NCBI GenBank assembly: GCA_029718625.1
Contig: CM056376.1
Span: 121,054,264-121,118,263 of the forward strand
Direction: 5' to 3'
Length of the DNA stretch: 64,000 nucleotides
DNA from: Synaphobranchus kaupii
Lineage: Eukaryota > Chordata > Actinopteri > Anguilliformes > Synaphobranchidae
The notes under the pieces are model-generated. The model had not been told where the DNA came from, did no database searches, and saw nothing but the letters and a program-made list of their open reading frames with translations. Shown here piece by piece: positions 21,448-34,416 of this stretch (position 1 is its first letter; each line of letters opens with the position of its first letter). The translations under genes and the position numbers were made by a program.

Positions 21448-24400
21448 GTAAGACCCCGTCAACCACTAAAATCATTGTAAATAGCAATTGAGCAATGGGG
21501 TGTCTCCGTGGCGTAGCCTGTAGAGCACTGACCTTGGTGGTTCAAATCCGGCCACGCGACCTTTGTCTCATGCCTCTCTCTCGCTCCCATTCTTTCTGTC
21601 TCTCTACACTGTGCTGTCCAATAAAAAAAGCCTAAAGTATAAAAAAAAGCCATAAAAGTATATTTTAAAGAAATTGAGCAATATAGGTTATTAGAGAATT
21701 AAAATGCAACTTTGTTACTGAAAGCTTGTGCAAATTCAATACAAGTAATTATTCCATTTGAAACATCTAAGGATTGGTACTTGAACAAAATCACAGGACA
21801 TAAATTAAAATATGAAACAATTTAACATTTCATTAAGTTGCGATTGGACTACACTTAGCATTTATACGCGGGCAAAAGTAAGATAAATTTATAGAGGACC
21901 TTGATGCCAAGTTTATGATTATGTACTATAATACCTCCTGATTTCTGTCTTTCTCTGCTGAAGAGCCAGGCTAGAGTACGAGTTGATCTAAGGATACGGT
22001 GTTTTTATTAGACACAGAGAAGCGAACGAGTCCAGGGATAAGTACAACACGAAGGGAACAAACTCCACACATTCACTCTCTCTAACCTATCCAGGTCTAA
22101 AAAGAACAATACCAAGTAAGTAGAGCTTGAGACACCGTATGAACTTCCACAGAAAGAGAACACAAAGACAGTCATTACACTTCCTGTCAGAGTGAAAGCT
22201 CGAAATGTACATGAACACTTAGACGCTTATGCAATTTATTATGACAGCTTATGCTATTCCCTGAAATTCTTATAAGGAATTACTTTGAGTTGTTGCCTCA
22301 TGAACTTCTCCATCTTGAAAAAAGTGAGTGCAGATTGACAGACTGTTTGTTATAGCAGTGAGGTTGCATGAGTCCAATCGCATGTTCCTTTCAAACAGGC
22401 AGCTAAGACCTTCCAGCTAGTAAACCTCCCGTCCATTACAGCAAGTGTTTTATGTGTGCATTCATAAATGTGGTCTGTCATTGATTTTGGCTTATTTTTG
22501 TTTTAAGAGACTTAAAATGTTTGTGGCAAATCAAATATTATATTTAGAATTGTTTTTTGTGTTGCATTTCAATGTGTAATTGTCATGCTTTTTAAGTTTC
22601 CGTCCAGTGTCCTGTGTGTGTATGCGTGTGTGTGTGTGCAAGAATAAGGGCTGAGGGGGTTATGGATGTGAGCAAGCCCTGATCTCCGCCGGAACTGCCA
22701 GTAATGTGTTATTGATCCTGGAGCCTGGAAGGGCGGGAGGAAAGCATTGAATCAGGGATCGCAGACAGTGTCCCAGTCTCCAACCCCCTCTCAGCTTTAT
22801 CTGTGTTTAATCAGTAACCTCTGACCCCGGGGGACTGTACAGGCCACATACCATGAGCTTACTTCATTCTCTCTCGATACCTACTTCCTCCAGTCCTGTG
22901 GATACAGGACCAGCCGGAGCACTTTGCATGAGCACGAATCCAAGGTCAGGCCAATGGAGCGAGGTATAATGAAGACAATACAATGAAAGCCTGGGCGTAC
23001 AGGCCTAAGAACACATCTCACAGATCACATCCTGTAAAGAACACATCTCACAGATCACATCCTGTAAAGAACACATCTCGCAGATCACATCCTGTAAAGA
23101 ACACATCTCACAGATCACATCCTGTAAAGAACACATCTCACAGATCGCATCCTGTAAAGAACACGTCACAGATCGCATCCTGTAAAGAACACATCTCGCA
23201 GATCACATCCTGTAAAGAACACATCTCACAGATCACATCCTGTAAAGAACACATCTCACAGATCGCATCCTGTAAAGAACACATCTCACAGATCGCATCC
23301 TGTAAAGAACACATCTCGCAGATCACATCCTGTAAAGAACACATCTCACAGATCGCATCCTGTAAAGAACACATCTCACAGATCGCATCCTGTAAAGAAC
23401 ACATCTCGCAGATCACATCCTGTAAAGAACACATCTCACAGATCACATCCTGTAAATAACACATCTCACAGATCACATCCTGTAAAGAACACATCTCACA
23501 GATCGCATCCTGTAAAGAACACATCTCACAGATCGCATCCTGTAAAGAACACATCTCGCAGATCACATCCTGTAAAGAACACATCTCACAGATCACATCC
23601 TGTAAAGAACACATCTCACAGATCGCATCCTGTAAATAACACATCTCACAGATCGCATCCTGTAAAGAACACATCTCACAGATCACATCCTCTAAAGAAC
23701 ACATCTCACAGATCACATCCTGTAAAGAACACATCTCACAGATCGCATCCTGTCAAGAAGAAAGAACTCCTCCCCCACCAGGGAAGATGGCAAGATCAGA
23801 TACTTAGCCGCCGTGTTAGCGATTCAGATAAAGGCTTTTATCGTAGCTGCAGCAGTCACCCCTTGAGTTTAACCGTAACGTGAGTCTAATTACGTTGCAC
23901 CCTTCCCTGCACCCTGCGCTCTTCTTCTGGCTGAGGGACGTTTCGCCGTGACAAATCCTCTGTTCTCCCTCCTCCGTGCCGGGACTCTGTGATGCCTGCA
24001 ATGTTAACCTAAGATTGACCGCAGATAAATCCTAAATCTGTACCCAGAAGGGACCGCCGAATGAAGGAGCTGTTTTATTAGCCGCTTTTATTTGGCTTCA
24101 CGAGGTCTCACCCAGGAGCCATCAACAGGATAGTTCAGATCAAGGAATAAATGAAATAAGAAGAGCAATCGGGGGCGGCCCGAGCCCTCTGCTCTCCCGC
24201 TGTCCTTATAGCGGGAGTAACGCATGCCCTCAGTCTGATCATTTGCTCTACAGGATGTTGCGGGTGGGCAGGACTGCTCTGTAACCGGCATGTGGACCGT
24301 TGGTAGAGGAGTGACTGCCGGTTGGTCACCCATCTCTGCACGAATGCAAGCCTCCTCGCATCCTCTATGCGACCAGATCGCTACAGTCATAATTTAGTTT

Positions 24401-27400
24401 TCAGTGCGGACTGGAGTGATACTTTGAGGGCAGTCTTTGAAGCCCAGATTCATCCAAGTGACAATTCACTTTCTCTCTGTTCTATAACAGAAAGATGCAA
24501 GCTTTTAAAAAAATAATTGCTACTTTTTCTGGAAGTAACAGACGGTAAAAACAATTAAAGGCACTCAAAGGTGAATGAATAAGCAAAGAAAGTACAGAGC
24601 ACCCATAATAATGCAAAACATTGAGTTTATTGGATTTTGTTTTACCTCGGTATTCTGCCTGTTTACCTTTAAAATAACACTTTCTTTGTTTAATACAGGG
24701 TCAAATGCCTTTCCAGTATAATTATATTGCCAAAGCATTTCCTGCATCTATGGTTCTATTTTTATTTTTTTTATCTACTGCTTGTGTACGTAAGAAATAT
24801 TGTTACATCCATAACCATGTTTGTTCACAGTGCATTCCAGGTTATGCAGAAGTGCTCCTTTATCGCTGGAAAGTCAGTCAAAAGCTTGTAGATACAGTTC
24901 CTCATTTAAGGGCTTTAGGGGATTTGTAGTTGCACATTTGAGGTGGAAATAATTTCAGCAGTAAGTGTGGATATTTTCGGGGTTAAACAGGAGAATCTGG
25001 TTTGGGTCACACATAGTCACGCCTGCATGTTTCAGGTTGTACTTAATTTGGGAGGTATTATACAGTATGTCCCTCCTATGGAGAGATACTAATCAACCAT
25101 GCAACAACAACTGTGGTTGTTGCATAATGTTACATCATGTTAGGCCTTTTAGCTTGGAGGAATCTGTGGAACTGACTAGTCAAATTAAGGGAGTCAATAA
25201 CACTTTCCCATTAAAGACAGCAAAATATGATGAAACAATGAAGTTGTATTGATTAAATCCACATCATTTTTAAAAAATGATTAATGCCCTGCATCCTTTC
25301 CTGTGTTGACGGGAGTCATTTTTGTTTGACCAGCACATCGATACGCTTCAGGGTTACTGCACTTATCTGCACTGATAGCCAAGTTTCCACCTTATATTTC
25401 CCCCTGATTAAACTTCACAAGAATCTTTAGCAAGCATTTCATGCATGACATCTTGTGGAATTGTAATTCCAAGGAGTCAGACCCAAGGCCCAGAGAGGCC
25501 AGAAATGTGTCATACTCACAACAGAGTACATTCTGCAATATCGTTTAAAAATGTATCATGTTTCATGCTCACCTCCCAATGCTGTCTGCTGGTCACCAAT
25601 AAGAACCACTTGTGAGCACTGGCTCTATAGTATATAGTATAGAGCATATACTCTTAGACATTTGTTAAAGAGAACAGGGAAAAACATTCCCTACAGGTTT
25701 TCTTATTTAAGTATACATAAAGGATTGCTCAGTTGTACTAGTGCCCAGAAATCATGTTTATCCAAAAATAACCAAATTAACAGTTTGCAGCGTGCTTCGA
25801 CCAGATGCCAGAAAAAAGATCTAGGCTCTCCTGGATTAGTTTTATTCGAAACAACACATGGAGTGTGAACAGGTGACAGATTCTTAAGATATTTTTTTAG
25901 TCTTCACTTCTGAAAGTTATTTCCTCTGGTAAGATTTATGCTTTAACACTAGAATGGCTACAGCATATCATTAGGCCTTTGGGGTTATCAAATTTGTAAT
26001 AGCTGCCATCATAAAGACCTTTCCCCATTGTGTGGTTCTTAAATATGCGGCTTTAAAAAAATTTTCATTGTTAAAAATTTGGAAAAAAGGAAAATAAATT
26101 AAATAACAAATATAACTGATCTCACCTAATCATTTGAGATGGATTGTTCTGACTGGCAATGTGAAGTCCATTGAAACTATTATACAGTCCATTTGATGAC
26201 AATGTATGATGACTGCAAATAATAATTTCAGAAAAATATGAAATAGAAGAGGTGTGATAGATCATGCTGATTTCTCATAAATAGAGCCTTATTATATTGC
26301 AAGCAGAGTCCACTGTATAGGAATGGTGTAAATTAAATTTGGCAGACAGCGAATTGGCTATAATTCAGACAAGCTTGGCTGAGTATATTGTATAATGAAC
26401 TGTACACTTTCTGTGAGCGTGCATTTACCAGTTTACTGTAGCAGGAAAGTAAAAAAAATTGATGAAATGGCATTAAGTACAGATACAAATAGTTTTCTTT
26501 TCCAGAACTATTTTCATTTAGCTAGCAGACTTAACTACTAGGTTTGTTTATTAGCGAACTAACTAGGTAATACCAATGCATTTCTTACCTTTTTATGACA
26601 GAATGCTGGATAGCTGACTTGTTAGCTTGCTAGTTCATGGTAGCTGATCAAGTAGTGTTCAGTTGCAAACCACAAGTGAAATTATCTATTTGTTTCAAGG
26701 TGGTGTTTATTCAAATAAGACAGTTATATACATATGTTAAAAGGTGTTGTGTTACTTTAAGTTTTCACACTGTCAATACCGGTATTTTCTAATTACAATG
26801 TTTAATGAAATGAAAGAAAAAAATTAATAAAACTGCATTTTCAGAGCTTCAACGTTGACGACTATGTGTCCTTATCAGTGATGTTTTGATGTTACAGCTA
26901 GGTCTTCACTTCAGGTCATGTGAGCAGATGTGTGATAGTCTAATATGTCGGAGAATTTGATTCCCAAAAAAACACACAACTTCTCAAGTATGGCAGTCAG
27001 TGGCGGCTGCAGAGCAGAAAATTGACGGGGTGGAAAAACTAATTCGACCTGTTTTCATTTTCCGTGATTTACAACACAGCGATTAATTAAAATAATACTC
27101 AATACCATCCATATAGCCAGTTCTTCTCAATTAGGCTATTAGGCACGTAATAAAATAATTTTTAGTTACATTGCAAAATTGTGTACATTTTATCAACATT
27201 ATTTAAATTGTGGACACATACTCTTGGTTCTCCTCACTCACATGGAGAATATTTATGGCAAAGATCTGCAATGAGCAATGCTGAAAGCTAACGCGGTATT
27301 TAACAGAGTGGTGTATCTTTTTTCGTTAGTATACTTAGCGATTAGAACTGATTTTTCTAACGTGAATTTATCATTTAATCTCCCTATCATTATGTGAAGA

Positions 27401-30400
27401 AAGAAGCTGTGTGTTTACCCGCCAATTGATTATTTAGATCGTTGGCGCACTTGTTAATTAATTAATGAAAACAGGTTGGGACCAATTATCAGTTTAAAGG
27501 GAAGCTTGATAGGGGTAAGGTATGAACACCGGTGTCAAAATAGTCACACCGCGAAAAGTGCAAAACTGGTGTAGGAGCTAGAGGAGAACCTTAGGGTGAT
27601 AGATTGCTTTGAATGCATTATAAAGATTAAGTACAGCGCCACCATACAGACCTTTGTACAGTTAACTAGCTTTAGCCAAATTACTTAGCTTGCTGAACTA
27701 TCGTAACGTCTTTAGCCTGCCGGCGAGTAACGGCAAGAAAGTCCTACTTGAATATGCACATATGTGCGCAAGTGTCAAAGTGCACTATCTTGTGAGAGCA
27801 TTGTATACTATAAGGCAGTGGTCCCCAACCAGGTTCCGGGAGATCTACCATCTTGTAGGTTTTTATTCCAACCCTAACAAAGCACACCTCATTCAACAGT
27901 TAGAGATCTTGTTGAGCTGTTAATTAGTGGAATCAGGTGTGCCAAATTACGGTTGAAAAGAAAACCTACAGGACAGTAGATCCCCAGGAACTGGTTTGGG
28001 GATCACTGCTATAAGGGGTTGATATGTAGGTGGTAACAGAAATAGACACTGTGTTGAAATATCCAGGTTAGTTAGTGGTTTTTCCCGTTCACACATAGTT
28101 CGCCTATATGGAAAAAATACATGTATGTGTTAAGTCTGTTCACACATAGATTAAGCAAGGCAGGGTGTCTGCCCTCTGAAGCAACGCAGGACAAATGTTA
28201 ACATTATGTTCATTTGTCTTTAAAACAGCCAGATATTCCACTGAATCATTTTGGAAGAGATGTAAATTCTGGAAAAAATAAGTAATGAATACAGCACACT
28301 TAGCTCTGTATATTTTTATTTTTTAGGTTTCAACTTTCAAGTCTTCATCAGGACATTCTGATGATGTAAATTCTACCAACCAAACACAGTTGAAGAGTGA
28401 TAGTTTTAAGATAACTTATGATATTTAGCCAATATAGTTCAGTTTTGTGATCCCAGATAGCTAACATTAGATTAACAATGGAAGCATGGTTTATCAGCTA
28501 AAAATCAATACTTATGTGCAGAATAGTTTTTGGTAAAATGCAACAAAAATAATATTTACCCTAGTTAAATAGCTAGCTATATCTCGCTAGCAATTTCCTA
28601 ATACAGATGTTCTGGAGAAGTATCACATAGCACACAAGCAATTTGTGGGGCAATGATGACAATTTTGTGATGCTGCTCTTACAATAGACCTGTGCCTAGA
28701 CTAGTAGAGGGTCACGACAGGTGCGGCAGTTCAAAAGGGTGAATGAATAAACTGCAATAAAATCTTAAGTACAAAAATTAAATGTGCTCTGGTGCAGACT
28801 GTGCTTCACTCATGCAATTCTGACTAGACTGAAAGGTTTGCTGCCTTTTTTGCACAAGAGCAGTTTACTTACACACATATGACTTTTGTAAAATAAAAAC
28901 ATTTTTCGTCATTACCTCAGCTCCATATTCTCTATTTTGAAGTGAGCACCCCTCGCAGTACACAGTATGAGTTTAACTTCATGCGGTCTTGAAGTGAGGA
29001 CCCCTCGCAGCACACAGTATGAGTTTAACTTCATGCGGTCTTTATACATTGCAAATTCTGAATCCACCTAATTTGAAGCTGCATTGTGTGAATTGAGGAG
29101 CACAAATGACTTGGAGCAATCATAATCTTATGCCATCACAAAGCCATGTAAGACAAGGCCAGCGACACTGTTTTTTCCATTCCTAAAATAAATGTTCAAT
29201 TTTCCCTATATCACACAATGTAGCTCCAACGTCTTCCATTTGAAAAGTCTCATATTTGTGGGAGAATTGTTGAGAGGGCAGATGCAGTAAAGTATTCGTT
29301 AAAGAAATTGTGCCAGAAACAAAAGATCTTGCATAAGAATGTAACCTTTTGCTTGTTTTACCCGGGATTTTTGCTGCTTTTGTTCACATTGGAGCCATGG
29401 TAGAAGATTTGTGTTAATCTTATTTCCTGACCTGGCAAATCGACTCCTGCTCCTGTTCACACATGACACAGACATAGAAAATTTCCGGAACAACAAAGTG
29501 GCAGCAGTTCTAGTGTGAATGTAATGTTTTTGCAGAATTGTTTAGCTTTTATGGTGCAAATGAAAATTATTGTTCATAAAAATGTAAAGTTTTACATTTC
29601 TATTGATATTTGTTGTAGAAGTTTTGTATTTATATCTTGAGTTGCCATCTTGGACAGGTCTCCCTTATATAGATTCTATATCTCAATTGTATTTCCTGGT
29701 CAAATAAAGGTAAAAAAAAAAACTCAATCCTCATTTTTATACAAACTCTTAGTAATTTCATTCTAATCACTGTGGTGCTATATTTTTTCACTATACATAA
29801 ATTAGTGTTTAAGTGTATTGCATGATTGGTGAAAACTGGTGAAAAGTTCACTCTTTACAAGAAATGTATCCCAACATTAAGCAAGAAATTACATATTTCT
29901 AAAGAAAGGAATTTTGACAAACCATCTGAAGTAGAACTATATATTTGTCCAATTTGTGCTGTAATCATCAGAGTATACAGTGCAGCCCCAGTGTCTGGTT
30001 TTTAAATTGGCACATAGTCCGCTCACATTAGCATCGTCTCAATAGAGACAGGTCTACCTATAACACATTTCTAAGTTTCTTGGTCGCCTGTGATTCTTAA
30101 GGAAAGTATTGGGGCTTCATTCTCAGCAGTGTCACCTCTGTGAAAGACGTACGGCGGTTGAATATGGGAAAAAAAAGTTGAAAGTGTAACACACCAGATG
30201 GCTTCCCCTTTCATCACAGATGGTCCCATATTTCAGCAGAAAAGCACTTGAGCTCCATGATTTAATTCAGAAATGCACAGTCTGTGAACAGTCGGTGATA
30301 ATCACAGATTAACAGGCAGCTAGGGCGATGTGCGAAGAAGCCAAACCCAAGGAAAGTGCTTGGATGTCCCCTTGGACGTTTAGAAATAATTCTTGTAAAA

Positions 30401-33400
30401 GACATTTATTTGGTATGTGAAACTGAACCCAGTTTCTGGGGATGTAAGTGTTCCAACAAATCTAAATGAGGTTTTCAAACAGCAGTTAGCCTGTCGTAAA
30501 ACTTTTGCTACACACTGGAGACTCTAAGGGAAAAAAAACAAACAGAAAAATGAAAATAAACACTGGTCTTCGATAAAAGCCAACATCACTGTTAAGACAT
30601 AAGCTGGTAGCCAATGTCCCATCGTTAACGTGGTTATCTTACAGACATTACTTACTATCTTACAGACTGTTTGATATGAAATTAACAGATGTCATCAAGT
30701 AATATCTTATTTGGAAATATGGAGGGCAGTAATGGGACACTTTGGAATAGACCCCAAACAAGTGCAGTAATGGAAGCAAAAAAAGCTTTTAATAAATATG
30801 AAATAAATATTCCACAGCCAAAATGCGGCTTTACAGTGATGTTCTTGGTTGGCTATGCTGCTGATTAAAAGAAAATCTGACCATGCCCCCATGAGATGTG
30901 ATGACATCACTCATAATTGCATTGTTTCTTGTTGGTCACGGCGTTGGGATGCTTCAGTGCATTTCCAGTTGTTAAAAATTCCAAAAGAATAATTTACTCT
31001 TAGATAGTAGCCCGACTCGCTTCATAAATTGACTCCATATTCATGTTATTAAGCGGAAAAACAATGAGGTTAACATTTGGATTGGGTTACAAATAAATTG
31101 GGCTTATTTAAAATTAACCAGAAAATGATAACTAGTTTTCCATGTACCCTTAATAACTTTGGTTGGTGACTTCTCCTATGCCCTATTTGGCTGTCAATTT
31201 TCACTTTACGTGCTCTAGGAGCTAGCCCTGTTGCCAAAGTTAAGCTTCTGTATTAGCTTGCTCATTTGGCTATGAAGGTGATTGTAGCTAGCTATTTTAA
31301 TTGCCCACTGGCCATTCAGAGTTTCTCATTCATGTTGAAAGAGGCAGCTTGAGTCATTTTGATGTTTGGCAGCTAACAAGAGGAAGTAGGTAGGTGACAT
31401 TGTCACACCGAACGCTCTCTGGAAATTGCAGGGGAAATGGGTGTGGGTTGTACATAGGGATGGGAATAGTTAGATTTTATTGATACCGATGCCATTATCG
31501 ATTCTGCATATCGATCCGATTCTTTATCGATTCCTTAAATATTATTTGCTATTAAAAGACCAACTATTACTATTGGGTGGTCATCTAAAATGGATTCAAT
31601 GACATAATATTTATAAAGTATACCACATTCGTTTTTCATTCATATTTCTTAGTCATATCATGGAAAATATTTATCTGCTATATTTATGCCTGCACAAGTG
31701 GCAGAGCATCCAATAAAACAGTCAGAATTGTATAATTCTGTAAATTGAAATGGTATTATAAATGTAATTTGGCTTGATCAATGAGTCCTTAAAATATCAG
31801 ACATCAAAGAAAATGAGACACCGGAAAATAATGAAAAAGGACGTGAGAAGAGCGGATAAATTATCAGTTTAACATTATGTCACAAAAGATGGCTAAAATA
31901 TTGTTGTTTAACCACTGCTCTGTGATTGGGATATTTAGGAGTTTCATTCTCTAATGAAGATCGCAAACTTTACTTATCAGTTAGTTACACTCCTAGGCGT
32001 GTTTCATAAAGCTGCACCGTAACGTTTGCGTTGGTTTCTGTACAGTTTCAATTGTCACCATTCTCTATCTCATTTAGCCTATACATTTACATGGAAGAAA
32101 TATGAGATCTTTAACATTACCTGACCATTTTTTGGAGGCAAGCTGGCTCCTCTTATTAGCTGAAGATGACGAAGATTGAAGATTATCATTTAGCTAATTT
32201 AGGTTAGTTATTCGCTTTCCAAATCTAGGCTACTCATCTGTGCGTGGCCAAGCAGCCAAGCTTTGTCAGATTAGCCTACCGCCAATCAAAACACTGTAGT
32301 TTTACACTTGTAGTTGGTTATAGACTCCCGAGGGAAGTCCACACACTCCACAAATCTGTTGAATAGTTGATCATTGCTGAAGACGGATCATAAAACGGAG
32401 AGCTTACGCGAACACATTTTCTATTGATTTTTAAATGATAGTAGATTAAATTAGGTTTCAAAAAATGACGTTTACATTATATATTTTTAGACGGGGCGCC
32501 AAACTCTGCCTGCCAGCATGAGCTGACGTTGTTTTGCCATGTGTAGCTGTTGGGAATACATGCTGGAATCGATAAGAGAATTGATAAGCTCGAAGGCGTA
32601 CGATTCCGAGGAATCGGACCACTTGGAACCGGTTCCTAACAGGAACGGGTTCTCGATTCCCACGCCCTTTGTCTGGCGGTCACCTGCGCAAGATGGCCAT
32701 TTTTCATTAGCGAATGAGGAGGCGTGGTTGGGCATGAGGAGGTTTGGTATCTGGTGAAAAATGTTACGAATGGGGACTTTAAATTTCTTGTTTGTAAACC
32801 TGTGGGAGAAAAAAGGTGTTTGAGAAATGTAATTATAAGACATTTATTGCTTAGCAGTGCATTAAGCAATTTGAGATAATGTGTAAGTAAAAGTGTTGGC
32901 TTGTGGCTGATGTTTAGAGCAGTGGACGTGAAAAACGGTTATGATACATATAGGGAAAAAAGCCAATGCATGCTGTACCATGCAAAGTTTTGAAAGCAAC
33001 AAAGTCTAACGTGCAGATACGCTAATGATTTAAACGTGTGAAAGAAGCAAGCAAGCAAGCAAGCAAGCAAGGAAGCGGTCAAAAAATGAGATTATTTGTG
33101 AAACAATGCAATGTAACCTACTATGATAGCAATGAGAAGGAGATAAAGTTGGTCTGTTATTTTGTGATATAAAAGCAAGGAATCGCAAATAGCTGAAAAT
33201 GTGGAAAATAGTTTTTGAAATTATTTTTGAAAAAAGTTTTGAAATTATTACAGCAGTGAGGTTCTAATAAAATTTGAAGCATGCTGTTTTAGCAATGTTA
33301 CAGAAGCAACAGTTTCTAAGTCTAACACAACAAACAAGCAAAGACGAAAGTAGTGTTACTTATCCTGTTTAAAAGGAGGAGCCACCACCCACACCTGTAG

Positions 33401-34370
33401 CACACAAATGCCCGCAAGAAATCTGAGAACCATCCCCGTTCTGAACGCACACACAGACACGCACCACATTTGGTCGGCTATTTTGGTCGTGCCAACAGGA
33501 ATTTTTATGATATACTTGAAAAAACAAAAGCAAAATAAGGTAATTATTGGCATCGAAGATACAATGAATATCTATGTGAGATAGCAACATGAAAGCTGTA
33601 GCCCTAGGGCAATAGGACAAGCTAGGCAACAATGTTGAACACATTTTGGTTTTAAAATTGTAGCGAAGGAGAATGGCTTGATTAAACTATAAAGCTTTAA
33701 AGTTTTAAAGCTTTTAAAGTTATCAAGAAATAAAATTGTGTTTTTTTTATTTTTTTGTGTTGTCCAATCGGTTAAAGGCATGGTGCAAAGTATGTGGGAG
33801 CCAGGGGGAACTTAGCTTGAGAGCTTGAGTCAAAATGGCAGTTTATATTTGGAGCTATCTTGGACCACATACCAACCCCCATAACTCCCAGCCCCACCCC
33901 ACCCCACCCCACCCCCCAAAGGTCAAATCCGTAAATCAATAATTTATTTACATACAGTATGTTGTATCATATTTGTCTCTTATAACTGATATAACAGTTG
34001 GAGATTCATGTGTTGTCTGAAAACACATATTGCCCACAGTTTAATAGAGAGAAATACAAATGTTTCATCGACCGATGAACGCAGACATGTTCAAGAAATG
34101 TTCCATGGCTGTTGCTTCTATCCTGGCCTTCAGAACACATATTTTTGCGAAGTAATATTGCTGTTATCCTTATAGTGCCTACAGCTGGTATGTCAAGTTC
34201 TCTCTTTGTTGTTTCCTAATCCTGGCGTTCCATCTTGGAGGGAGACAGTAGACCAAGTCTTAGAAGTCAGCTGTTTGGCTGGTTTCCCCATCTCTCTGTG
34301 TTGCCCTGAATAGTTCTGAGTGCTTTACAGAGCATTGTCTTGAGTATACTGCATATGTGACAAAAAGAAA

Positions 34371-34416
<46 letters not shown>

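Noticed and set aside
21498..21640. Possible true tRNA gene
   Set aside because: The boxes fit, but the acceptor stem does not close and a SINE body follows; same for 5905, 7000, 38254 and 40310.
22983..23734. Long periodic open frames on both strands (10-residue repeat such as MCSLQDVICE)
   Set aside because: The 30 bp minisatellite unit is a multiple of three, which keeps all frames open; one 28 bp unit shifts the frame without consequence.
23006..23754. CRISPR-like regular array
   Set aside because: Units are contiguous with no unique spacers, and the sequence is vertebrate; it is a minisatellite. The same holds for the arrays at 89, 2577 and 10868.
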